This document shows, piece after piece, positions 1-8,314 of a DNA stretch of 64,000 nucleotides (its first letter is position 1; each line of letters starts with the position of its first letter). The position numbers and the translations under genes are program-made. The notes below the pieces were generated by a model. It made no database searches. It saw only the letters and a program-made list of their open reading frames with translations, and had not been told where the DNA came from. The stretch comes from Halostella salina (GTDB taxonomy: Archaea > Halobacteriota > Halobacteria > Halobacteriales > Natronoarchaeaceae). The DNA is taken from NCBI RefSeq assembly GCF_003675855.1, contig NZ_RCIH01000006.1, forward strand, positions 124,001 to 188,000, given 5' to 3'.

Positions 1-62
1 CGGTGCACGCGAACGGGTACATACTTTCTCCCGCGGAGCAGTCCGCGGAGCGGTTGGCGTAC

Positions 63-197
63 TCAGTTCCAGAACGTGTCGCTACAGTCCATCACGACGC
101 CGTGCTGCGGGCAGACGTACTTGCAGTGCCGCCGGTACATGGGCGTGTCACACTGCGGACAGGGCCGACCGCCGTCGCCGCTCGCGCCGTCACTCAT
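63..197 (-). CDS. HVO_2523-like zinc-finger micro-protein, 44 aa
   Basis: A 44-residue protein with a CPxC pair near residue 13, an HCxxxCPxH cluster around residues 24-31 and a last Cys before the terminal DTFWN. These give two compact zinc-knuckle-like sites and little else. It resembles the conserved haloarchaeal HVO_2523 family of zinc-finger micro-proteins, whose role is unknown. It starts at an ATG and ends at a TGA 135 bases later, downstream of and in the same direction as the ribonucleotide reductase gene, 85 bp beyond its stop. It was found by reading the frame directly because it is too short for normal ORF cut-offs. The family call rests on remembered motif spacing. Confidence 0.8.
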   Translation of the reverse strand: MSDGASGDGGRPCPQCDTPMYRRHCKYVCPQHGVVMDCSDTFWN

Positions 198-282
198 CGT
201 CCCGGCGTTGTGCGGCCAGCGTGCTAAGTGCTTCGAGACATGGAGTCGGGCGCACGAAAACGGAGACGCGGCGTCGGTTACC

Positions 283-3200
283 TCAACACTCCGACCAGCC
301 GCAGGACTCGCAGGTCTTGCAGCCCTCGGAGTAGTAGAGGCTCATCGAGCCACAGTCCGGACACTCCGGGCTCTCGCCGGCGTCGATGAGGTCCTGCTGG
401 TCCGACTGGGCCGCGTCGGCCGACGGACCGTCGGCGTCGACCGCCGCGCCGGCGTCCGCGCCCGACTCGACCTGCGCGCCGCCGGCAGACTCCTCGGGAG
501 TCTGCCGTGCTCCGGAGTCTACCGACTCCAGACCGCCGTCGGGTTCGGGCTCGGCCGCCGCCTCCTCGTCGTCGATCTCGGTGAGGTTCTTCTGCTGCGG
601 GTACGTCTTCTCGATCTCGCCGTCGAGGTAGCGCCGCAGGCCGGTGCCGATGGCGTCCGGGATGGACTGGATCTGCTCGCCCTTGTCCCAGGCGACCTTC
701 GGCGAGCGGATCCCCTGCAGGTCGCTTGCGATCTCGTGGGGGTCGACGCCCGAGCGCAGGGCGAAGCTGATGATCTTCGCCAGCGCCTCCGTGAACGAGG
801 CGGTGAAGCCGCCGGAGTTGCCGATGTTGGCGAACAGCTCGAACGGCTCGCCGTTCTCGTCCTCGTTGATGTTGACGTACAGCTTGCCGTAGCCGGTGTC
901 GATGCGCTGGGTGACGCCGTGGAGCACGTCGGGCCGCGGGCGCTCCTTGGCGTAGGCGTCCCCGGTACCGTCGGCGCTGCCGAGGATGTCGTCGACCTCC
1001 TCGTCCAGCGCGGCGCGCACGTCCTCGTTGTCGAGGAACGCGTCGACGCCGCCGAACACGTCGTTGATCTGCTCGACGAGCGCCTCGGCGGCCTCGCTCT
1101 CGTCGGCGAACTCCTTGTTCTCGGCGCGGGTCGTCAGCACCTGCTTCGAGCGCGTGCCGTCGCGGTAGACGGTGACGCCCTTCCCGCCGTTCTCGTAGAT
1201 GTAGCGGTACACCTCGTCCATCTCCCCGGGCGTGGCGTCGTTCGGGAAGTTACACGTCTTCGAGATGGCCGAGTCAACGCCCTCCTGGCAGGCGCACTGC
1301 ACGGCGGCGTGGTCCTTGCCGGAGAGGTCCGAGGTAACGACGAACAACTCGCCGATGGCGTCCGGCACCGTCTCTAACCCTTCGACGCCGTCGAACTCGT
1401 TGCTGGCCATCTGCTCCTGGGCCTCCTGCTTGACGGCGTCGACGTCCAGGTCGTTGTCCTCCAGCGTGCGGAGGAAGTAGTCGTCGAACTCGACGAGCAT
1501 CTCGTCGCCCTGCACGTCGTCGGAGACGTTCTTGTAGTAGGCGACGTTGTAGATCGGTTCGCAGCCGCCGGTGGTGTTGCCCACCATCGAGGTGGTGCCG
1601 GTCGGCGCGATGGTCGTCGTGTTGTGGTTGCGGATCGGGTAGCCGTCCGCCCAGTCGTCGGCGTCCTCGCCGGTCTGCTTCTCGAACCACTCGGCGTACT
1701 CGGTCGGGTTCGCGTACTTGGACTTGTCCCACTCGTCGAAGCTCCCGCGCTCCTGTGCGAGTTCGTGGGAGGCATGCTTCGAGCCGTGGTTGATGTGGCG
1801 CATCACCTGACGGGCGACCTCGTTGCCCTCCTCGCTGCCGTACTCGATGCCGAGCTGGATGTACAGCTGCGCCAGCCCCATGACACCGAGGCCGATCTTC
1901 CGCATTTCCCGGACCTTCTGCTCGATGTCCTTGACCGGGAAGTCCGACATCGTGACGACGTTTTCGAGGAAGCGCGTGCCCATCTCGATGCGGCGGTCGA
2001 GCTCCTCGACGTCCAGCGCCTCGTCGAGGAAGTCGTCGACCGCGGCTTCGAGCGTGTCGTACTCGTGGGCGTGCTCCTGGGACCAGACGCGCCAGTCCGG
2101 CGCGTCGAAGTCGGCGAGCGTCGAGAGGTTGATGTGGCCGAGGTTACAGGCCTCGTACTCCTCGAGTGGCTGCTCGCCGCAGGGGTTGGTCGCGAGGATG
2201 CGGTGGTCGGGGTGTTCCTCCACGTCGAAGGAGTGCTCCTTGTTCACCCGTTCGAGGTAGATGACGCCGGGCTCGCCGTTCTCGTGGGCACCCGCGACGA
2301 TGTCCTCCCAGACGACCTCCGCCGGGACGGACAGCTCCTCGCCGACCTCGACGTACTCGCCGAGGTCGAACATCTCGTACAGTTCCTTGGTCTCCTCGGT
2401 GGCGACGTGGGGTTCGCCGGTGCGGGGGTTGGTGAACGTGAACTCCTCGCCGTTCTCCAGCGCCTCCATGAAGTCGTCGGTGACGCCGACGGAGATGTTG
2501 AAGTTCGAGAGGTGGCCCTCGGCGGCGTTGCGGAGGTGCTTTGGCACCTTGCCGTCGTCGGTGATGAGTTCGCGGGCCTCCTCCAGCGCGTCCTTGAAGG
2601 AGTTGTGCGTGTAGTCGTCGGGGTCGTTCAGCCGCAGCGAGTGGGCCAGCGACACGTCCTTGTTCTTCGCGTGGATGAACTGGATGACGTCCGGGTGCGA
2701 GATGCGCATGACGCCCATCTGCGCGCCGCGGCGCGCGCCGCCCTGTGCGATGGTCTCGCACATCTGGTCGTACGTGCGCATGAACGTGATCGGCCCCGAG
2801 GCGATGCCGCCGGTCGATCCGACCGCGTCGCCGTAGGGGCGGAGCCGCCAGAACGCGTAGCCCATGCCGCCGCCGGACTGGAACACCTGCGCGGCCTCCT
2901 TGGCCGTCTGGTGGATGTCGTCGATGTCGTCCTCCGGCGAGTCGACGAAGCAGGCCGAGAGCTGCTGCAGTTCGTCGCCGGCGTTCATCAGCGTCGGCGA
3001 GTTCGGCATGAAGTCCAGGTTCTCCATCATCCCCCGGAACTCGTCGGCGACCGTCTCAACGTGGTCGCGGATGTCGTCGGGGAGTTCCGGGACGACGGTG
3101 TCGTACGCGAACTTGTTGACGTTGTACACCGAGAGCGTCGCCTCGGCGTCGTCGTCGGCGCTGACGCCCTTGCCGAACACTTCCTCGGCGAGTTCGTTGC

Positions 3201-3480
3201 GCCGCGGGTGGTCGGGTTTGAGCTGGTCGGGCGTGACCGTGACCTCCTCGTCGCGCTTCTCGGCCTCGTAGACGGCCTCGGCGAGCGCGATGTTGCGGGC
3301 GACGCGGTCGAACAGGTCCTCCTGTTCCTCGATCAGGTCGCCGTTGGCGTCCTTCCGGAGGTAGCGCGCGGGCAGGATGTTGTGGTACGCGTTGCCCGTC
3401 AGACGCTCCTCCAGCGTGTCGCCTTCGGTGCGCTTGATCGGCAGGGTTATCTCGTCGGCGGAGCGCTCCGCGTCGCTCAC
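283..3480 (-). CDS. nrdJ: Adenosylcobalamin-dependent (class II) ribonucleotide reductase
   Basis: Reduces ribonucleotides to deoxyribonucleotides with a B12-generated thiyl radical, so it works aerobically or anaerobically. The roughly 1065-residue protein has the alpha-barrel with LSACFV, a GGGMGYAFW stretch, QGGARRGAQMG, the finger-loop motif NPCGEQPL and ATGTTSMVGNT-like substrate-loop sequence (written APTGTTSMVGNTTGG here). It ends in a CPDCG...CESCGWSEC cysteine-rich tail typical of class II enzymes that need re-reduction. No intein is present. I chose the GTG at 3480 because GGAGGTG (3487-3493, minus strand) sits six bases upstream. The frame stays open to 3594, but that part contains the TATA-like element and is not acidic. 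Confidence 0.95.
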   Translation of the reverse strand: MSDAERSADEITLPIKRTEGDTLEERLTGNAYHNILPARYLRKDANGDLIEEQEDLFDRVARNIALAEAVYEAEKRDEEVTVTPDQLKPDHPRRNELAEEVFGKGVSADDDAEATLSVYNVNKFAYDTVVPELPDDIRDHVETVADEFRGMMENLDFMPNSPTLMNAGDELQQLSACFVDSPEDDIDDIHQTAKEAAQVFQSGGGMGYAFWRLRPYGDAVGSTGGIASGPITFMRTYDQMCETIAQGGARRGAQMGVMRISHPDVIQFIHAKNKDVSLAHSLRLNDPDDYTHNSFKDALEEARELITDDGKVPKHLRNAAEGHLSNFNISVGVTDDFMEALENGEEFTFTNPRTGEPHVATEETKELYEMFDLGEYVEVGEELSVPAEVVWEDIVAGAHENGEPGVIYLERVNKEHSFDVEEHPDHRILATNPCGEQPLEEYEACNLGHINLSTLADFDAPDWRVWSQEHAHEYDTLEAAVDDFLDEALDVEELDRRIEMGTRFLENVVTMSDFPVKDIEQKVREMRKIGLGVMGLAQLYIQLGIEYGSEEGNEVARQVMRHINHGSKHASHELAQERGSFDEWDKSKYANPTEYAEWFEKQTGEDADDWADGYPIRNHNTTTIAPTGTTSMVGNTTGGCEPIYNVAYYKNVSDDVQGDEMLVEFDDYFLRTLEDNDLDVDAVKQEAQEQMASNEFDGVEGLETVPDAIGELFVVTSDLSGKDHAAVQCACQEGVDSAISKTCNFPNDATPGEMDEVYRYIYENGGKGVTVYRDGTRSKQVLTTRAENKEFADESEAAEALVEQINDVFGGVDAFLDNEDVRAALDEEVDDILGSADGTGDAYAKERPRPDVLHGVTQRIDTGYGKLYVNINEDENGEPFELFANIGNSGGFTASFTEALAKIISFALRSGVDPHEIASDLQGIRSPKVAWDKGEQIQSIPDAIGTGLRRYLDGEIEKTYPQQKNLTEIDDEEAAAEPEPDGGLESVDSGARQTPEESAGGAQVESGADAGAAVDADGPSADAAQSDQQDLIDAGESPECPDCGSMSLYYSEGCKTCESCGWSEC

Positions 3481-3486
3481 GCGCCC

Positions 3487-3580
3487 CACCTCCGAGTCGT
3501 GGTTTCGCGGCAGCCAAACGTCGTTGTCGGGATCATTCGTGACGAGGGATACATACTGGAGCCTGGTAATTAAAGCTATC
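3487..3580 (-). promoter_or_regulatory. Promoter and Shine-Dalgarno of the ribonucleotide reductase gene
   Basis: On the minus strand a TTTAATTA box occupies 3567-3574, which predicts transcription starting near 3544 and a leader of about 65 bases. GGAGGTG at 3487-3493 is a strong ribosome binding site six bases before the GTG at 3480. The TATA call is by eye. Confidence 0.6.
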
Positions 3581-3594
3581 TTTGTCTTATCCAA

Positions 3595-3899
3595 CTGTGT
3601 TTTCAGTACAGATGACTCTGGTCGGTTCGTGTCGTCGGCGCGGTCGTCCCCCGGTTCGACGGTCCCAGCTTCCGGGCCATACTGTGACCGGCCGCATTAT
3701 AATTCTGTGCAAATGGGAAAGTGAAAGTGAAACGCGCGGACGCTCACGCCGTCCCGCGACTGGTGGCGTTCCCGGGGGTGAGAGTGGTTCCGGCGACTGC
3801 GCTGTCCTCCGTCCCATACCCGCCGCTACGTCGCCGACGCTGTTAACGCTGTCCGGGACCGACAGCAAGCTTATGGTGAGCGAGTGAGGTGCATGGGGT
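3595..3899. other. Intergenic region between divergent nrdJ and small membrane gene
   Basis: About 300 bases without a convincing gene. Open frames here have no acidic bias. An AT-rich island ATTATAATT at about 3695-3703 lies next to a short run of TTTC/GAAAG repeats (3717-3731) and could be a second, distal promoter for the reductase. CAAGCTTATG at 3866-3875 is placed 25-30 bases before the ATG of the gene starting at 3900 and is its likely promoter. Confidence 0.5.
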
Positions 3900-4097
3900 A
3901 TGTACAGCACATTCCCGCTGGCGTTGCTCCAGCTCGGCGGCCTGCTCGACTCCCAGCTCGGTCAGCTGCTCGCCGCCATCGTCGCGCTGATCGTCATCGT
4001 GCTGGTCGGCCGGATCGTCCTGAGCATCGCCTGGAAGCTGCTGATGGTCGCGGGCGTCGTCGTCGCCGCGCTGTACGGTGCCAGTCTGGTGATGTAG
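3900..4097 (+). CDS. Small hydrophobic membrane protein, 65 aa
   Basis: Not recognised by function. Residues 20-62 are almost entirely hydrophobic (two closely spaced membrane segments, split by GRIVLSIAWK), after a short amphipathic N-terminus. GAGGTG lies seven to ten bases before the ATG, and a TATA-like CTTATG about 28 bases before it, so a short-leader or leaderless transcript is expected. It is transcribed away from the reductase and converges on trpG, whose stop is 40 bases downstream. Being a short gene it could be misjudged, but the promoter, ribosome site and hydrophobicity agree. Confidence 0.6.
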   Translation: MYSTFPLALLQLGGLLDSQLGQLLAAIVALIVIVLVGRIVLSIAWKLLMVAGVVVAALYGASLVM

Positions 4098-4137
4098 GCG
4101 TCGCGGACGCCGGTAACCGCCCAGCGAACCGCCGCGG

Positions 4138-4779
4138 TCAGACCCCCGCGAGGAAGTTCTCGATCACGTCGTGTCCCGCCGCCGTGAGCACGCTCTCCGG
4201 GTGGAACTGCACCGCCTCGATCGGATGCTCGCGGTGGCGGATCCCCATGACGAGTTCGGTCCCGCCGTCGGCCGCCGCGTCGGGGTCGCTCCCCGCGTGG
4301 TCGGTGGTCGCCGTCACCGCGAAGCAGTCCGGCACCGCTGTCGCGACCAGCGAGTGGTAGCGCCCGCCACGAAAGCCCTGTTCCAGCCCGGCGAAGACGC
4401 CCTCGCCGTCGTGGTGGACGGGGTAGGCCTTCCCGTGGACCGGGTCCGGCGCGCGTCCGACTGCGCCGCCATAGGCGTAGACAGCGGCTTCGAGGCCGAG
4501 GCAGACGCCGAGCGTCGGCACCTCCGGGCTGACCTCGCGGAGCACGTCCGTCGTGACGCCCACGTCGCGATCGTTTTTCGGGTGGCCCGGTCCCGGACTG
4601 ATCACGACCGCGTCCGGGTCGACGGCGCGCACATCGTCCAGCGAGGCGGTGTTGCGCAACACCTCGGTGTCGGCGTGCTCGCTGACGTACTCGACGAGGT
4701 TGTAGGTGAACGAATCGAAGTTGTCGACGAACAGGACCGTCGGCTCGTCCGCGTCGCCGGCCGCCGTCGGGTCGCTCAT
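4138..4779 (-). CDS. trpG: Anthranilate synthase component II (glutamine amidotransferase)
   Basis: A class I glutamine amidotransferase of 213 residues that supplies ammonia to TrpE for anthranilate synthesis. It opens with the TrpG signature VLFVDNFDSFTYNLVEY, has the oxyanion loop SPGPGHP, the nucleophile Cys in GVCLGLEA, and a C-terminal HPESVLT that provides the catalytic His and Glu. It is the last gene of trpDFEG. Its ATG overlaps the end of trpE by four bases (4776-4779), which implies translational coupling. The TrpG context excludes PabA, although dual use for folate synthesis cannot be ruled out. Confidence 0.95.
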   Translation of the reverse strand: MSDPTAAGDADEPTVLFVDNFDSFTYNLVEYVSEHADTEVLRNTASLDDVRAVDPDAVVISPGPGHPKNDRDVGVTTDVLREVSPEVPTLGVCLGLEAAVYAYGGAVGRAPDPVHGKAYPVHHDGEGVFAGLEQGFRGGRYHSLVATAVPDCFAVTATTDHAGSDPDAAADGGTELVMGIRHREHPIEAVQFHPESVLTAAGHDVIENFLAGV

Positions 4780-6410
4780 GGCTCCCCTCCCGGCGTCGGT
4801 TCGGGCGCGCCGCTCGCGGCACGTTCCCGGTCTTCGATCGCCGCCAGCGCGTCGAGCACGCCGCCCATCTTCTTCTCGGTCTCCTCGTACTCGGCGGCGG
4901 GGTCGCTGTCGGCGACGATGCCCGCGCCCGCCTGCACCGTGACGCGGTCGGCGGCCCCGTCGCCGTCCGGCAGCGGCGCGTCGTCCTCGACCGTCGCCGT
5001 CCGGATGACGATGGCGAAGTCGGCGTCGCCGGTCCACGAGTAGTAGCCGACGCCGCCGCCGTACGGGCCGCGCGGCTCGGGTTCGAGGTCGTCGATGATC
5101 TCCATCGCGCGGATCTTCGGCGCGCCCGACAGCGTGCCCGCCGGGAAGGAGGCCCGCGTCGCGTCGAAGCAGTCGGCGTCGTCGGCGAGCGTTCCGGTCA
5201 CCGTGCTCTCGATGTGCTGGACGTGGCTGTACTTCAGCACGTTCATGAACTCGTCGACGCGGACGCTGCCGGATTCGCTCACCCGGCGCACGTCGTTGCG
5301 CGCGAGGTCGACGAGCATGGTGTGCTCGGCGCGCTCCTTGCCGTCGGCGAGCATCTCGCCGGCGAGCCGGCGGTCCTCGACCGGGCTCGCGCCGCGGTCG
5401 CAGGTGCCCGCGATGGGATTTGCCATCACCTCGTCGCCGCGGACGGAGACGAGCGTCTCCGGGCTGGCCCCGACGACATGCAGGTCGTCGTAGCCCAGCA
5501 GGTACATGTACGGCGAGGGGTTCACGTCCCGGAGCGCCTCGTACAGGCCGAGGGGGTCCACGTCGCCGTACAGCTCCCGCGTCCGCGAGATCACGCCCTG
5601 ATAGATGTCGCCGTCGAGGACGTGCTCCTTCGCTTTCCGGACGCTCTCCTCGTAGTCGTCGCGCGGGCCGGCCGTCTCCGCCGCCCGGCGGAAGCCGCCG
5701 GGGGTCGGCTCGTCGGCGTCGGCGAGCAGCGACACGACGCGCTCGACCTCCGCCCGAAGGGCATCGTACGTCGCGCCGGCGTCGTCCTCGGGCCGGAGGA
5801 CGGGCGTACACACCAGCTCCAGCGTTCCGGCCACCTCGTCGAACACGAGCGTCTTCGTGTTCAGCACGAACTGCGCGTCCGGGAACCGGGAGTCGGGGCG
5901 CTCGACGCCGACCTCGTCCAGCCAGAGGTCGTAGACGGCGTCGTACGCGAGAAACCCCACGAGTCCGCCTTCGAGGTGCTGGCGGTCCGCGTCGGGGAAC
6001 CCGCGCAGTTCGGCGTCCGGCAGCGCCGCCCGGAGGGAATCGACCGTGTCGCCGCCGTTGGGCGCGACCAAGTCGCCGTACCGCTCCTCGGCCAGCGTCT
6101 CTACCGTCGTCTCGTCGGGGCCGACCGTCACCGCAGCGACCGGGTCGTAGCCCACGAACGAGTACCGCGCGTGCCGGTCCGTCCCGGCGCTTGTCGGCCG
6201 GAACGCGCCGTCCGGGTCGCTGGAGGCGGTCTTCTCGGCGCTCTCCAGCAGGAACGAGTAGTCCGCGCGCTCGGCGTCGGTCGTCCGTCCGGTCAGTGCC
6301 GCGTACGCAGACAGCGGCGACGCGTCGGCGTCGAGTGCCGCGGCAGCACGGACGACGACCGGCCCCTCGGCGTCCGCCAGCTCGACGAACTCGTTGCGGT
6401 CGAGGTTCAC
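4776..6410 (-). CDS. trpE: Anthranilate synthase component I
   Basis: The chorismate-binding subunit that makes anthranilate from chorismate and ammonia. It is 544 residues long, with an N-terminal regulatory half containing LLESAEK (the usual place of tryptophan feedback binding) and a C-terminal chorismate domain with MYLLGYDDLHVVGASPE, IAGTCDRG, DLARNDVRRV, FPAGTLSGAPKIRAMEIID and GGGVGYYSW. It starts at a GTG whose first four bases overlap the trpF stop (6407-6410). It lies third in trpDFEG. A pabB role is unlikely because of the operon and the LLES motif. Confidence 0.96.
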   Translation of the reverse strand: MNLDRNEFVELADAEGPVVVRAAAALDADASPLSAYAALTGRTTDAERADYSFLLESAEKTASSDPDGAFRPTSAGTDRHARYSFVGYDPVAAVTVGPDETTVETLAEERYGDLVAPNGGDTVDSLRAALPDAELRGFPDADRQHLEGGLVGFLAYDAVYDLWLDEVGVERPDSRFPDAQFVLNTKTLVFDEVAGTLELVCTPVLRPEDDAGATYDALRAEVERVVSLLADADEPTPGGFRRAAETAGPRDDYEESVRKAKEHVLDGDIYQGVISRTRELYGDVDPLGLYEALRDVNPSPYMYLLGYDDLHVVGASPETLVSVRGDEVMANPIAGTCDRGASPVEDRRLAGEMLADGKERAEHTMLVDLARNDVRRVSESGSVRVDEFMNVLKYSHVQHIESTVTGTLADDADCFDATRASFPAGTLSGAPKIRAMEIIDDLEPEPRGPYGGGVGYYSWTGDADFAIVIRTATVEDDAPLPDGDGAADRVTVQAGAGIVADSDPAAEYEETEKKMGGVLDALAAIEDRERAASGAPEPTPGGEP

Positions 6411-7075
6411 GGCCGGACCTCCCCGACCCCGGTTTCCGAGGCGTCGGGTTCGCCCGTCCGCTCGATGAATGCCCGGACGGCGTCGTGGTCCTTCTCGCCG
6501 GGCGCTCGCTCGACGCCGCTGGCCACGTCGACGGCGAACGGGTCGACCGTCCGCACGGCGTCGGCGACGTTGTCCGGGGTGAGACCGCCGGCCAGCACCA
6601 GCGGCGCGTCCAGCCCCCGCGTCGCTTCGCGGGTGCGCTCCCAGTCGTGGGTCTCGCCGGTGCCCCCGCCGCCCCCCTCGCTCACGGAGTCGACGAGCAA
6701 CGCGTCGGCGACGCCGTCGTAGTCGGCGGCGCGTTCCGGTTCCGCGGCGTCGACCGACTTGATCACGGCGGCGTCGACCGCGTCGGTGAGGTCAGCGATC
6801 GCAGTGGGGGGGAGGTCGCCGTGGGCCTGTACCGCGTCCGGGCCGACGCGGTCGACGAGGTCGGCGGCCGCCGCGGCGCTCTCGGACATCGTCACCAGCA
6901 CGCTCGTCACGAACGGCGGGACGGCCGCGACGAGGTCGGCCGCACGGTCGGGCGACACCTCGCGGGGCGTGTCGACCGGCACGTCGCAGATCACGCCGAC
7001 GGCGTCCGCGCCCGCGTCGACGGCCGCCCGGAGGTCGGTTTCGCGGGTGATCCCGCACACCTTCGTCCGCGTCAT
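6407..7075 (-). CDS. trpF: Phosphoribosylanthranilate isomerase
   Basis: A 222-residue single beta/alpha barrel that converts phosphoribosylanthranilate to CdRP. It begins with TRTKVCGITRETDLRAAVDAGADAVGVI, in which Cys in KVCGIT is the catalytic base. The late loops carry PLVLAGGLTPDNVADAV and the phosphate-binding FAVDVASGVE ending. The Asp of VDVASG is the expected catalytic acid. It overlaps trpD by four bases upstream (ATGA) and trpE by four downstream, so the three genes are tightly coupled. Confidence 0.95.
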   Translation of the reverse strand: MTRTKVCGITRETDLRAAVDAGADAVGVICDVPVDTPREVSPDRAADLVAAVPPFVTSVLVTMSESAAAAADLVDRVGPDAVQAHGDLPPTAIADLTDAVDAAVIKSVDAAEPERAADYDGVADALLVDSVSEGGGGGTGETHDWERTREATRGLDAPLVLAGGLTPDNVADAVRTVDPFAVDVASGVERAPGEKDHDAVRAFIERTGEPDASETGVGEVRP

Positions 7076-8076
7076 TTCGCCACGACCGAGCGCAGGTCGG
7101 CCAGTTTCTCCGCGGCCGCGCCGGAGTCGATCGCCTCCCGGGCGGCGTCGGCGCCCGCTTCGAGGCTGTCGGCCTCGCCGGCGACGTAGATCGCTGCGCC
7201 CGCGTTGGCGAGGATGATGTCGCGTTTCGCACCGGTCACCTCGCCCTCGACGATGCCGCGCATGTCCTCGGCGTTCTCCGCGGGCGTACCGCCCGCGACG
7301 GCGTCGATGTCGTGGCGCTCCAGTCCGAGGTCGGCGGGCGAGAGTGTGTACTCCTCGGTCTCGTCGCCGCGGACCTCCGCGACGGTCGTGTCGTCGTGGA
7401 CCGCGATCTCGTCCATCCCGGAGCCGTGGACGACCAGCGCGCGCTCGACGTCCATCCGGGCGAGCGCCCGGGCGAGGACCGGGACGAGGTCCGGGTCGTA
7501 CACGCCGACGACCTGCGCGTCCGCCCCGGCGGGGTTCGTCAGCGGCCCGAGCACGTTGAAGATCGTCCGCATCCCGAGTTCCTTCCGCGGGCCGATGACG
7601 GCCTTCATCGCCGGGTGGAACACCGGCGCGAGCATGAAGCCGATGCCGTCGCGCTCGATGGCGTCCTCGACGGCCGGCGGCTCGGCCTCGACGTCGACGC
7701 CGACCTCCTCCAGCACGTCGGCGCTCCCGGAGGACGAGGAGACCGAGTAGTTGCCGTGCTTGGCGACCGGGACGCCCGCGCCGCCGGCGACGATGGCGCT
7801 CGTCGTCGACACGTTGATCGTGTCGTAGTCGTCGCCGCCGGTGCCGCAGGTGTCGACCAGCGGCGTCCGGTCCGGTTCGATGGTACGTGCGGCCGCACGC
7901 ATCCCCTCGGCGAAGCCGGCGATCTCCGTCTCCGTCTCGCCCTTCGCGCGGAGCGCCGACAGCAACGCGCCGATCTGGGCCTCCGTGGCGTCCTCGAAGA
8001 CGGCCGACGCCGCCTCGCGTGCCTGGTCCTGTGTCAGGTCCTCCCCGTCCGTGACGCGCTCGATGTGGTGTTGCAT
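7072..8076 (-). CDS. trpD: Anthranilate phosphoribosyltransferase
   Basis: Transfers phosphoribose from PRPP to anthranilate. The 334-residue protein has the DTCGTGGDDYDTINVSTT glycine-rich PRPP loop at about residues 75-92, VAKHGNYSVSSSSGSADVLE and the NPAGADAQVVGVYD and VVHGSGMDE motifs of the family. It is the first gene of the trp operon, 30 bases behind a probable transcription start. No clear ribosome site precedes the ATG. It shares its stop with the trpF start (ATGA, 7072-7075). trpA, trpB and trpC are not in this window. Confidence 0.95.
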   Translation of the reverse strand: MQHHIERVTDGEDLTQDQAREAASAVFEDATEAQIGALLSALRAKGETETEIAGFAEGMRAAARTIEPDRTPLVDTCGTGGDDYDTINVSTTSAIVAGGAGVPVAKHGNYSVSSSSGSADVLEEVGVDVEAEPPAVEDAIERDGIGFMLAPVFHPAMKAVIGPRKELGMRTIFNVLGPLTNPAGADAQVVGVYDPDLVPVLARALARMDVERALVVHGSGMDEIAVHDDTTVAEVRGDETEEYTLSPADLGLERHDIDAVAGGTPAENAEDMRGIVEGEVTGAKRDIILANAGAAIYVAGEADSLEAGADAAREAIDSGAAAEKLADLRSVVAK

Positions 8077-8106
8077 GAGTGGATACCGATGAACTACTTC
8101 GTCTTG

Positions 8107-8140
8107 TGATGTACAAATCCGTACATCGCCTTAAGCCTGT
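8107..8140 (-). promoter_or_regulatory. trp operon promoter with a perfect inverted-repeat operator
   Basis: The minus strand has a CTTAAG TATA-like box at 8131-8136. Between it and the predicted start site lies GATGTAC (8109-8115), a six-base spacer and GTACATC (8122-8128): seven perfect bases in each arm. One arm contains TGTACA, the same core as the TRP box bound by TrpY in Methanothermobacter. A protein bound here would block RNA polymerase. That it answers to tryptophan is inference. Confidence 0.6.
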
Positions 8141-8240
8141 CGTCGCAGCGGTCCGCGTCGCCGATCCACACACGGCGGGCGATTTCGAAACCTTCAATTG
8201 TACCCACCGGATACGTGGGAATGCAGGCAAGCACCAGTCA

Positions 8241-8314
8241 GGGTTTGTGGTCTAGTTGGTTATGACACCTCCTTGACATGGAGGAGGCCGGCAGTTCAAA
8301 TCTGCCCAAACCCA
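8241..8314 (+). tRNA. trnV: tRNA-Val, anticodon GAC
   Basis: A 74-base cloverleaf folds by hand. The acceptor arms GGGTTTG (8241-8247) and CAAACCC (8307-8313) pair perfectly and A8314 is the discriminator. The anticodon stem CCTCC/GGAGG encloses the loop TTGACAT, with GAC at 8275-8277 reading GUC. The T arm GGCAG/CTGCC closes the loop TTCAAAT. There is no intron, and CCA is not encoded (CTC follows the discriminator). The tRNA is transcribed opposite to the trp operon. Confidence 0.97.

Noticed and set aside
76-1377. A 433-codon open frame on the plus strand opposite nrdJ
   Set aside because: It mirrors the real gene, is rich in Arg, Leu and Val, has no family motif, and is a common artefact of high-GC coding DNA.
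283-3480. Intein in ribonucleotide reductase
   Set aside because: The catalytic motifs are continuous and no splicing-domain sequence interrupts them.
1624-3573. A 649-codon plus-strand open frame opposite nrdJ
   Set aside because: It is the shadow of the reductase gene on the other strand, with an Arg/Val/Leu bias unlike haloarchaeal proteins.
3587-3910. A 107-codon minus-strand open frame in the nrdJ upstream region
   Set aside because: The composition is Arg/Pro/Ser rich, there is no ribosome site, and it overlaps the start of the plus-strand membrane gene.
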